NCBI GenBank assembly: GCA_902475025.1
Contig: CABRXX010000073.1
Location: forward strand, 1 to 12,466
Direction of reading: 5' to 3'
DNA: 12,466 nt
From: Merdiplasma sp905207905
Lineage (GTDB): Bacteria; Bacillota; Clostridia; Lachnospirales; Lachnospiraceae
Positions 6,900-12,466 of this stretch are shown piece after piece (the stretch's first letter is position 1; every line of letters starts with the position of its first letter). Both the position numbers and the translations under genes were made by a program. The notes beneath the pieces were generated by a model, which was not told the DNA's origin, ran no database searches, and saw only the letters and a list, made by a program, of their open reading frames with translations.

Positions 6900-7973
6900 T
6901 TGCCTTTGTTGGCGCATAAAAGAACTTCGGCTTTTGAAATGACAGAGATGACAGAAGAAAAGGGAGAAATGGGAATGGGAAAAAAGAAAACCGGACAGCC
7001 AATGACGGGAAAAAAGCACTATGAAGAGATTGATATTTGCCGTGGGATGGGGATCGTCCTGGTGGTTCTGGGACATGCTTTAAAGCAGACCGGTGAGACC
7101 AACTCTTTTTTTGATGTGCTGCTGTCTGTGATTTACAGCTTTCATATGCCTCTGTTTTTTTTCCTCTCCGGTTTTGTGTCTTTGAAGATGCTGTATTTCA
7201 GAGCAGGAAAGGAACGGCTGGATTATATAAAGAACCGGGCTTTTCGGCTTTTAATCCCCTATTTTACAGTGGGGATTTTGTATTTGCCTTTGAAATATGT
7301 TCTTTCCAGATATGCGGTGAAACCCTATGATTTTTCCAGCACCTGGAAACTGTTCTTTGGGGAGAATCCAAATACAGCGCTGTGGTTTTTGTATGTGCTG
7401 TTTTTGGTAAGCCTGGTCTGCGTCTTGATACTGAGGGAAAAGAATGTGCTGTATGTGCTTGCAGGAAGCTTTGCCCTGACTGTGGCAGCCTGCTGCTTCG
7501 GATGGCCGTGGAAACTGCCGAAATATGCCTTTTTCTTTGTACTGGGAATTTTTGTCCGGCTGCATTATGAAAATTGGTTCCAGAAAGTAAAATGGAACCG
7601 AATATGGGTGGCAGCGGCCGTTTTTGCGGCTGCCAATGCAGCTCTGTATTTAACGGATCTTGAAGTTTTGTGGGATGTAACCGCTTTGGCCGGGATTGTT
7701 ATGTGCCTGCAGTTTGGAAAGTGGATCGCAGAGCGGAAAGGGAAGGCGGAGGAGTTTTTTGCCTTTCTGGGAGCTTACAGCATGGATATTTACATTTTGT
7801 CGGAACCATTGAATACAGCGGCAAAACTGCTGTTTTGGAGTTTCCTGAAGTGGAATTATCTCATTTGTACTTTGCTTTGTTTCCTGATCAGCCTTGGGCT
7901 GCCCATCCCTGTGTCAAAGCATATTGTTCGCAAAGTGAAAGCACTTCGAATCGGAATACTGGGGGTGAACTAG
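6900..7973 (+). CDS. Acyltransferase-3 (OafA-like) family membrane protein
   Basis: This is a polytopic membrane acyltransferase of the Acyl_transf_3 family (357 residues from the TTG at 6900), which moves acyl groups such as acetyl or succinyl onto sugars of surface polymers. The family hallmarks are visible: YEEIDICRGMGIVLVVLGHA with His59 (about 41-60), the second-helix motif FHMPLFFFLSGF (81-92), and RAFRLLIPYF (113-122). A series of about ten hydrophobic segments follows. The first 25-30 residues are charged and Met-rich, so translation may instead start at ATG 6975, which has AGGGAG eight bases upstream; TTG 6900 has GGGAGAG. It has its own sigma-A promoter and ends two bases before the rhodanese ATG, so the two are probably translated together. 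The acceptor is unknown, but a cell-envelope glycan is the natural guess. Confidence 0.85.
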   Translation: MPLLAHKRTSAFEMTEMTEEKGEMGMGKKKTGQPMTGKKHYEEIDICRGMGIVLVVLGHALKQTGETNSFFDVLLSVIYSFHMPLFFFLSGFVSLKMLYFRAGKERLDYIKNRAFRLLIPYFTVGILYLPLKYVLSRYAVKPYDFSSTWKLFFGENPNTALWFLYVLFLVSLVCVLILREKNVLYVLAGSFALTVAACCFGWPWKLPKYAFFFVLGIFVRLHYENWFQKVKWNRIWVAAAVFAAANAALYLTDLEVLWDVTALAGIVMCLQFGKWIAERKGKAEEFFAFLGAYSMDIYILSEPLNTAAKLLFWSFLKWNYLICTLLCFLISLGLPIPVSKHIVRKVKALRIGILGVN

Positions 7974-7975
7974 GT

Positions 7976-8488
7976 ATGGAGCATTCCAAAAAAGCATTTT
8001 ATATCATTGTTTCCTGTATGGCTTTGGTGGCTGTGTTTTCCGGGTATATTCTGTACCGGAACTTCCGGCCGAGTCCTGGGCTGCCTTATGAGCAGATTAC
8101 CATGGAGGAAGCGGCGAAGTATATGGAATATGAGACCGGATATCTTCTATTGGATGTGCAGACCGAGGAGGCATATCAGTCCGGCCATATCTTAGGCGCT
8201 GTGAATCTTCCACTGGAAGTTCTGGCTGTCCAGGCACCTGTAGTGCTGAGCGATTTGCAGCAGATGATTTACGTGTGTGCCGGAAGCACAAAGCGCAGTA
8301 AAAAAGCTGCCAAGCTTCTCTGTGATCTTGGCTATACCAATATCACAGAAATCGGCAGCATCGCTGACTGGCCAGGGGAGACGGAGCGGATAAGTCCAGA
8401 GACGAGCCCTGCCGAGGCAGCAGTTATAGAGACGACACCTACAGAAACGCTTCATACAAAGACAATGGGGAAGGGAGTCAACCTCTGA
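7976..8488 (+). CDS. Membrane-anchored extracytoplasmic rhodanese-like protein
   Basis: This 170-residue protein has an N-terminal anchor or uncleaved signal (about 7-27, no lipobox) followed by one rhodanese domain (about 38-135) facing outward. Family marks are LLLDVQTEEAYQSGHILGAV (57-76, with Asp60 and the GHI-GAVNLP motif at 70-79), the active-site loop CAGSTKR with catalytic Cys101, and the closing GSIADWPG (127-134). The Arg usually found after Asp-Val is Gln62 here. A Thr/Glu/Pro-rich tail (136-170) looks disordered. Rhodaneses transfer sulfane sulfur through a Cys persulfide or handle other thiol chemistry; the actual substrate is unknown. The ATG at 7976 follows GGGGGTGAAC, two bases after the acyltransferase stop. 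Its 3' end faces the NudC-type gene with only four bases between the two stops. Confidence 0.85.
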   Translation: MEHSKKAFYIIVSCMALVAVFSGYILYRNFRPSPGLPYEQITMEEAAKYMEYETGYLLLDVQTEEAYQSGHILGAVNLPLEVLAVQAPVVLSDLQQMIYVCAGSTKRSKKAAKLLCDLGYTNITEIGSIADWPGETERISPETSPAEAAVIETTPTETLHTKTMGKGVNL

Positions 8489-8492
8489 AACT

Positions 8493-9386
8493 TTAAAATT
8501 TGCGGTCAGCAAAGGCATGGATCAGCGCAGAGGTGATAGACACATCATCATCCGGTACAGGAACCTGGTTCCGGGGAAACCACTTGGCATCAGAAAGCTC
8601 AGTGGTATCCAGAGTGATCTTATCAGAGCCGTCCAACTGGGCGGTAAAGCCAAGGGTAAGATTGCCTGGGATTCCCCAGGGCTGTGAGCCAAAGTACCGG
8701 ATATTTTTTACCTTTACGCCAGTTTCCTCCATCACCTCCCGGCGAACGGTGTCCTCCGCAGTCTCGCCGACTTCGATAAAACCGGCGATGAGAACAAACC
8801 AGGTCACCGGCCGTCCGGCATATTTGGTCATCAGAAGTCGGTCTTTGTCATAGACTGCCACGATGATGCAGGGGTTGATTCTGGGATAGACCACAGAAGC
8901 GCAGTGGCTGCAGATTAGGCTTCGCTCTGCGGAACCTGGTGTCAGTGGAGAGCCGCAGCGGCCGCAGAAGCGATTGGTCTGATACCAGCTAAAGAGATGA
9001 TAGCCGGTATAGCCGGCAAAGGCCAGTTCCATGGGTCGAAGCTCACGAAGCGTGCGGAGCGGCTGCCAGGAGAGGGAGCCTGCGCCTGGTTGGAGAGCGG
9101 TATTTGCCGGAGCAGGAAGATCAGTATTTTGGTGGGAAGGTGAAGGGCAGGCAGCCTTTCGGGGCCAGGTGAGTGCCAGAAAATAAAGGGTCTGATCAAT
9201 GGAAAACAGAAACTGAAAGCCGGAAACCTTCATTGCGGGAAGAAATTCCCCGAGAGTGGGATAGCCGCCATTCTCTGTCAGAAGAATTTGGCTGTCCTGA
9301 AAACACAGGATCATATCGCGGCTGGCAGGAGCCATTGTGGAGGAATATTCCAGGGAAAATTTGTGAGGTTCAATATCTTGAATCAT
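8493..9386 (-). CDS. nudC: NAD(+) diphosphatase, NudC-type Nudix hydrolase
   Basis: This is a zinc-ribbon Nudix hydrolase (297 residues) of the NudC group, which cleaves NADH or NAD+ to NMN plus AMP and, in studied bacteria, removes NAD caps from RNA. The N-terminal domain (about 1-135) carries a Pro/Ala-rich, poorly conserved linker (about 76-105). The zinc ribbon uses Cys141, Cys144, Cys159 and Cys162 (CGRCG and CSHC). The Nudix box is complete at 202-224: G, then five residues, E, seven residues, REVMEETGV. The group signature SQPW is present (234-237), but the usual following PFPxS reads GIPGN. ATG 9386 is preferred over ATG 9395 because AAAGGA sits about eight bases upstream of the former, while for the latter the AAGG directly abuts the start. 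It is convergent with the rhodanese gene. Confidence 0.88.
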   Translation of the reverse strand: MIQDIEPHKFSLEYSSTMAPASRDMILCFQDSQILLTENGGYPTLGEFLPAMKVSGFQFLFSIDQTLYFLALTWPRKAACPSPSHQNTDLPAPANTALQPGAGSLSWQPLRTLRELRPMELAFAGYTGYHLFSWYQTNRFCGRCGSPLTPGSAERSLICSHCASVVYPRINPCIIVAVYDKDRLLMTKYAGRPVTWFVLIAGFIEVGETAEDTVRREVMEETGVKVKNIRYFGSQPWGIPGNLTLGFTAQLDGSDKITLDTTELSDAKWFPRNQVPVPDDDVSITSALIHAFADRKF

Positions 9387-9425
9387 AGCAGACATCCTTT
9401 CTTTTGTGAAAAATCAGTATTACAG

Positions 9426-9481
9426 AAAAACTGCTGTAAATGTTCCACCTAAGTATCAATGGAGTTTTTACAGCAGTTTTT
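9426..9481 (-). terminator. Intrinsic terminator of the L,D-transpeptidase gene
   Basis: A perfect 15-base inverted repeat (AAAAACTGCTGTAAA at 9426-9440 with its complement at 9467-9481) surrounds a 26-base loop. Read on the minus strand it lies 37 bases after the transpeptidase stop and ends in TTTTT. Its AT-rich flanks would also give a T-run on the plus strand. The long loop is unusual for an intrinsic terminator. Confidence 0.7.
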
Positions 9482-9517
9482 GTGTTAAGTTTTACAAAAC
9501 TATTTGCATTCGATCAA

Positions 9518-10849
9518 TTAATAGATGAGACAGGTGGAACCCATGGGTACGGTGTTGTAGATATACAGAGCCTCGCTTCCGTGGCTGTTTTTTCCTACCC
9601 GGACACAGCCGTGAGAGGCTGGGGAACCTAGGTTTCCGTCGTTGTAAACCACATCTCCCGGGGTGAGCAGCCAGCCGTGGATGGCGTTTCCGGAGAAGAA
9701 GCTGGCGTACTTTGCGTAGCAGTCCTCATCAAACCAGAACAGGGGAGATTTTCTTATAATCCGGTATCTTCCCGGAGGTGTGGGAGAATTTACCTTTCCG
9801 GTAGAGCACTTAAAGGTCTTGATCAGCTTCCAGTTAAACTGCTTACCTTTGAAAACATACAAACGCTGTTTGGGCAGGCTGATCCAGATCATATAGTCAG
9901 TGGGACTGGAGTAACCCTTGGAGTTTACAAAGGCTTCCTTTGTATTTTTGGAATAGTCCTTTGATTCTATAATACAGGATTGATAGGAAAGATAGCCGGA
10001 GCTGATTTTCACTCTGGTGCCGTTCTTTAATTTTACCAGGCAGGTGGAACCACGCTCCAGAACGGTCACACTGGTGCCAGCCTTTACAGTTACATATTTT
10101 GAACTGTCCTCCACTCTGGCCCGTACGGTGCCTGTGACTTTTGCTTTATAATTCATGGAGCGGATGGAAGTCACAGTACTGTCGATGGCCACCGGCTTTA
10201 CATTCTGAGTGGAAGAAAAATTACCGTATCTGGTCAAGCCGCCTATTTTTCGGTAAGCTCTGACCTTGAAGCTGTAATTCTTTCCGTTTTCCAGTTTGCT
10301 GATCACAATAGCGGTCTTTTTGGTTGTGCCGATGGAAATGTATTTTCCGGATTTGTTTTTCTGAAAAATTTCATAGCCGGTAGCATTGGCTGCCTTATTC
10401 CATTTCATGGTGACTTTTGTGTTGGCTGCCTTTGTCACATTCAGCTTGGTGGTTCCGGGCTTCTTCACCTGGGGAGTCACAGAAACAGGGTTGGACTGTT
10501 TTCCCTCATAGGTTTTGGAACGAAGCTTCCGGTAGGCACTGACCTTGTAGGTATATTTGCGGTTGTTGGTCAGCTTCTTTACCGTGTAAGTCACATAAGA
10601 AGTTTTCGGCTGCTTGATGGTTTTGATTTTTTTGTAGGTGTTGGTCTTTGTGTCCAGCCGGTACACGTAATAACCGGAGGCGTTGGAGATCCGGTTCCAT
10701 CGCAAGGTCACCTGGGATTCGCCGGCAGTGGCCTTGGTGATCTTCACTTTTGCCGGTGCTTTTGAGGCTGCCTGGGCGGTAGCGGGGAGAACCAGCATAC
10801 AGAGAAGACCGAGGAAAAACATAACAAAAGTTTTTCTTAAATGTTTCAT
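9518..10849 (-). CDS. Secreted L,D-transpeptidase with two fibronectin type III domains
   Basis: This 443-residue exported enzyme should form 3-3 cross-links in peptidoglycan, or attach other amines, through a Cys acyl-enzyme. A Sec signal peptide (1-27, ending ATAQA before AS) is followed by two FN3 repeats (about 31-125 and 128-216, with matching WNRISNASGYYVYR and WNKAANATGYEIFQ). A Lys/Val-rich SH3-like segment (about 225-290) comes next, then a YkuD catalytic domain (about 305-443). In the latter, His391 (IHGWLL) and SHGCVRV with nucleophile Cys415 fit the family motif. ATG 10849 is chosen over an in-frame TTG at 10870 because GAGAGGAAGGA lies just before it and the signal peptide then starts correctly. 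It has a strong promoter, a terminator, and a WalR-like site in the divergent upstream region. FN3 domains suggest binding to wall or surface glycans; this is inferred. Confidence 0.92.
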   Translation of the reverse strand: MKHLRKTFVMFFLGLLCMLVLPATAQAASKAPAKVKITKATAGESQVTLRWNRISNASGYYVYRLDTKTNTYKKIKTIKQPKTSYVTYTVKKLTNNRKYTYKVSAYRKLRSKTYEGKQSNPVSVTPQVKKPGTTKLNVTKAANTKVTMKWNKAANATGYEIFQKNKSGKYISIGTTKKTAIVISKLENGKNYSFKVRAYRKIGGLTRYGNFSSTQNVKPVAIDSTVTSIRSMNYKAKVTGTVRARVEDSSKYVTVKAGTSVTVLERGSTCLVKLKNGTRVKISSGYLSYQSCIIESKDYSKNTKEAFVNSKGYSSPTDYMIWISLPKQRLYVFKGKQFNWKLIKTFKCSTGKVNSPTPPGRYRIIRKSPLFWFDEDCYAKYASFFSGNAIHGWLLTPGDVVYNDGNLGSPASHGCVRVGKNSHGSEALYIYNTVPMGSTCLIY

Positions 10850-10891
10850 AAATTCCTTCCTCTCAATCAATTTACATTGGTAGTTATAATC

Positions 10892-10920
10892 ATAATAAGC
10901 AAAAAAAGGCAGGGTGTCAA
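10892..10920 (-). promoter_or_regulatory. Sigma-A promoter for the L,D-transpeptidase gene
   Basis: On the minus strand a perfect -35 TTGACA (10915-10920), a 17-base spacer and a -10 TATTAT (10892-10897, five of six) place the start of transcription near 10885, about 36 bases before the ATG. Confidence 0.8.
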
Positions 10921-10946
10921 GGGCGTTGACAGAGATTTTTGAAAAA

Positions 10947-10963
10947 TGTTAAGAAAATGTTAC
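10947..10963 (+). promoter_or_regulatory. Candidate WalR (YycF) binding site
   Basis: TGTTAA-GAAAA-TGTTAC fits the published Bacillus/Staphylococcus WalR consensus TGTWAH-N5-TGTWAH at every position. It is embedded in a longer direct repeat, AAAATGTTA at 10943-10951 and 10954-10962, with an 11-base period. It lies five bases upstream of the -35 of the rightward promoter and 27 bases upstream of the leftward transpeptidase -35. WalR regulons are rich in wall hydrolases and transpeptidases, which suits the neighbour. No walRK genes are in the window, so the regulator's identity is inferred. Confidence 0.5.
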
Positions 10964-10967
10964 ATAA

Positions 10968-10996
10968 TTGCATTTTATAGGAAGATAAGCTATAAT
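10968..10996 (+). promoter_or_regulatory. Sigma-A promoter for the membrane-protein/YfhO operon
   Basis: A -35 TTGCAT (10968-10973), a 17-base spacer and a perfect -10 TATAAT (10991-10996) predict a transcript starting near 11003. This leaves a leader of about 108 bases before the ATG at 11111 and rules out the longer in-frame reading that begins at 10946. Confidence 0.75.
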
Positions 10997-11011
10997 AAAG
11001 CGACAGAAAAG

Positions 11012-11053
11012 GCGGTCTGCAGGCGGAACCAGTCTGCCGGCAGACCGCTTTTT
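11012..11053 (+). terminator. Leader hairpin with T-run (possible attenuator)
   Basis: GCGGTCTGC (11012-11020) pairs perfectly with GCAGACCGC (11040-11048), and TTTTT follows at 11049-11053. It sits between the promoter and the first gene, so it would stop transcription about 50 bases after the start unless bypassed. The 3' half also contains the perfect palindrome GTCTGCCGGCAGAC (11033-11046), which can fold alone into a five-pair stem with a CCGG loop, giving two mutually exclusive folds. I recognise no riboswitch or T-box features. Confidence 0.6.
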
Positions 11054-11110
11054 ATACTGGCCGCCGGACAGGGCAGACCGAAGATTTTATATGCGGAGGA
11101 GAAAGAGAGA

Positions 11111-12325
11111 ATGATGGAGAGAAAGAGAAGAATAGCCATGTTTACTGTGGCGCCTGCGATTATTTTTTTGATCACTTATTATATTTATTATCTGCAGGCA
11201 TCGGTTCCCGGGGGAGGAGATATTGTAAAGCACATGAATGCAGCCCTTTCCCTGGATATGGTTTTGAAAATTTCAGACTGCGGATGGCATTTTGTGTGCT
11301 GGCTTTTTTATGTCTGTCTGCCTATCCCCATTGAGGAGGCAGCCAGTCTTGCCACCGCCTCCTTTAATGCCCTTACCGCGGTGCTTGTGATATGGATCAT
11401 TGACAGATATTATGGAAAGAATATGAAACGCGTGGTGTTCCCCACTGTGATTACCCTGGTGAGCCTGCTGGTGGGGCCTTTGTATCTGCGGTTTTATAAT
11501 CCCAATTACTATCTTGGGCAGGGTTCCCCCAATATCTGGCACAATCCAACCTCTGTGGCTGTGAGGCCTTTTATGCTTTGGGTTACGGTACTGACCATGG
11601 ACTATTGGAGTTGTAATAAGGAAGAGAGGGTATCTGTTGGAAAACGCACCATGAAAAAAATTACAGCCTATGAGCTGGGACTGGGAGTGCTGCTGTTTAT
11701 TTCCACCCTGGTGAAACCTTCTTTCCTGATGGTGTACTGTCCGGTCTGCGGGATTGTAATTCTGTACCGGCTGATCAAAAGGAAGGGAAAAGGGTTCTGG
11801 GAGCTGGTGAAGCAGAACTTGTATTTTCTCCCTTCCCTGGCAGTATTCTTATGGCAGTACATTAAGATCTTTATTTTCGGGGGAGCAACGGGAAGCAATG
11901 CGGGGATTGAGATTGCCTTTTTCAAGGTAGCCAGGCTGTACGCCCCCTCGGTGCTGTTTTCTTTGATTTTAAAAATGGCCTTCCCGATTCTTGTAATCGT
12001 GATCTGGAGAAAGAAGATATTTAAGGATAAGCTGTTTCAGATGGTGTTCGGAATGGCCTTGATGGGTCTGGCCATCACCTGGACCCTGGCAGAGACAGGA
12101 GACCGGGCAAAGCATGGGAACTTTGGCTGGAGCAATATTTTGGCCTCCTCTTTTCTGTGGATTTTCTGTGTGATTTTTTATGCCAGGGAGTGGGATGAGG
12201 AGAAGGAAACAATTATGGAAAATACCATGCGGAAGGTGAAATACGCAGTTCCTGCTGTGATCCTTCTGTGGCATCTGGTGGCAGGCCTTTATTCTATGAC
12301 CACCTATATGAGAGAATTCACTTAA
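11111..12325 (+). CDS. Polytopic membrane protein, possibly GT-C-type glycosyltransferase
   Basis: This 404-residue membrane protein has about nine or ten hydrophobic segments. I do not recognise a named family with certainty. After the first helix (about 9-29) comes an extracellular loop with GGGDIVKHMNAAL (34-46). An acidic residue in the first outer loop with a nearby His (Asp37, His41) is the arrangement seen in GT-C glycosyltransferases that use lipid-linked sugar donors. Other polar islands likely to be conserved are GQGSPNIWHNPTSVAVRPF (136-154), LVKPSF (200-205) and ETGDRAKHGNFGWS (328-341). ATG 11111 (or the adjacent ATG 11114) follows GGAGGA; the longer frame back to 10946 would cross the promoter and leader hairpin and encodes non-membrane sequence. 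A YfhO-type gene follows after 19 bases. Sugar transfer to, or assembly of, a surface glycan is the inferred role. Confidence 0.75.
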   Translation: MMERKRRIAMFTVAPAIIFLITYYIYYLQASVPGGGDIVKHMNAALSLDMVLKISDCGWHFVCWLFYVCLPIPIEEAASLATASFNALTAVLVIWIIDRYYGKNMKRVVFPTVITLVSLLVGPLYLRFYNPNYYLGQGSPNIWHNPTSVAVRPFMLWVTVLTMDYWSCNKEERVSVGKRTMKKITAYELGLGVLLFISTLVKPSFLMVYCPVCGIVILYRLIKRKGKGFWELVKQNLYFLPSLAVFLWQYIKIFIFGGATGSNAGIEIAFFKVARLYAPSVLFSLILKMAFPILVIVIWRKKIFKDKLFQMVFGMALMGLAITWTLAETGDRAKHGNFGWSNILASSFLWIFCVIFYAREWDEEKETIMENTMRKVKYAVPAVILLWHLVAGLYSMTTYMREFT

Positions 12326-12344
12326 CCGGGGAGCTGGAAACTGT

Positions 12345-12466
12345 ATGAAAAAACGAAAGTACCTTTTAAACTATACGTTCTGTTTTCTGATTCTTTCTCT
12401 GGCTATGCTCTTGCCTCTGCTTCTGGCAGGCAAGAGCCTGGTGTGGATCGGGGACGGGGACGCCCA
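12345..12466 (+). CDS. YfhO-family membrane protein, N-terminal fragment
   Basis: Only the first 40 codons are present; the gene runs off the window. A basic start (MKKRKYLL) leads into one hydrophobic helix (about 9-28, CFLILSLAMLLPLLLAG), then GKSLVWIGDGDA. This matches the usual opening of YfhO-family proteins, in which a helix is followed by a GKSF-W-GDG motif in the first outer loop. YfhO in Bacillus and Listeria is a large polytopic enzyme implicated in glycosylating lipoteichoic or wall teichoic acid outside the membrane. ATG 12345 follows the preceding stop by 19 bases with GGGGAG upstream, so the two genes are likely one operon. The assignment rests on a short stretch. Confidence 0.65.
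   Translation, partial: MKKRKYLLNYTFCFLILSLAMLLPLLLAGKSLVWIGDGDA

Noticed and set aside
7670..7975. Long N-terminal extension of the rhodanese reading frame, overlapping the acyltransferase
   Set aside because: It lies in another frame of the acyltransferase gene; ATG 7976 begins directly with a membrane anchor and follows the acyltransferase stop by two bases.
10926..10954. Second rightward promoter using TTGACA at 10926-10931
   Set aside because: No acceptable -10 lies 16-18 bases downstream (TTAAGA at best), whereas the next promoter has a perfect TATAAT.
10946..11110. Upstream extension of the 11111-12325 reading frame, starting at 10946
   Set aside because: It would begin before the promoter's -10 box and run through the leader hairpin; the peptide is not membrane-like, and a ribosome site precedes ATG 11111.
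1..12466. CRISPR arrays, tRNA or rRNA genes, phage or toxin-antitoxin loci
   Set aside because: No regularly spaced repeats, cloverleaf sequences or recognisable proteins of these classes were seen on either strand.

Overview
The window looks like chromosomal DNA from a Gram-positive, low-to-mid GC Clostridia species, most likely a Lachnospiraceae gut commensal. This rests on strong GGAGG-type ribosome binding sites, frequent TTG starts, a DUF1622 membrane protein, an FN3-bearing L,D-transpeptidase, a YfhO-type protein and sigma-A promoters of the TTGACA/TATAAT class. No rRNA, tRNA, CRISPR array, transposase or phage gene was seen.

Layout. Positions 1-67 hold one arm of a palindromic dispersed repeat that the window edge cuts. 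A small DUF1622 membrane protein (140-484, minus) is transcribed away from a five-gene plus-strand cluster: an HlyD/MacA-type adaptor, a MacB/LolD-type ATPase, a MacB/FtsX-type permease, an OmpR-type response regulator and a sensor kinase (755-6168). A complete copy of the palindrome follows the kinase (6175-6297). Next come a DtxR/MntR-family metalloregulator (6344-6733, minus), an acyltransferase-3 membrane protein with a translationally coupled membrane-anchored rhodanese (6900-8488, plus), a NudC-type Nudix hydrolase (8493-9386, minus) and a secreted L,D-transpeptidase (9518-10849, minus). A divergent polytopic membrane protein (11111-12325) and the start of a YfhO-family gene (12345 to the window end) close the window.

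How the genes fit together. The adaptor, ATPase and permease form a macrolide-exporter-like ABC efflux or envelope-stress machine, and the adjacent two-component system probably senses and controls it. The adaptor shows an apparent internal duplication of its barrel-sandwich/beta-barrel module. The right-hand end is about the cell wall: the L,D-transpeptidase cross-links peptidoglycan, and the divergent membrane-protein/YfhO pair resembles machinery that decorates wall polymers or polysaccharides. The shared intergenic region holds a perfect match to the WalR (YycF) consensus and, on the plus side, a leader hairpin followed by a T-run that looks like an attenuator.

The best leads for a second look are the palindromic repeat family that flanks the transporter/TCS island in opposite orientations, the duplicated adaptor, the WalR-like box and the leader attenuator. 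No wholly new multi-gene system can be claimed from this sequence alone.
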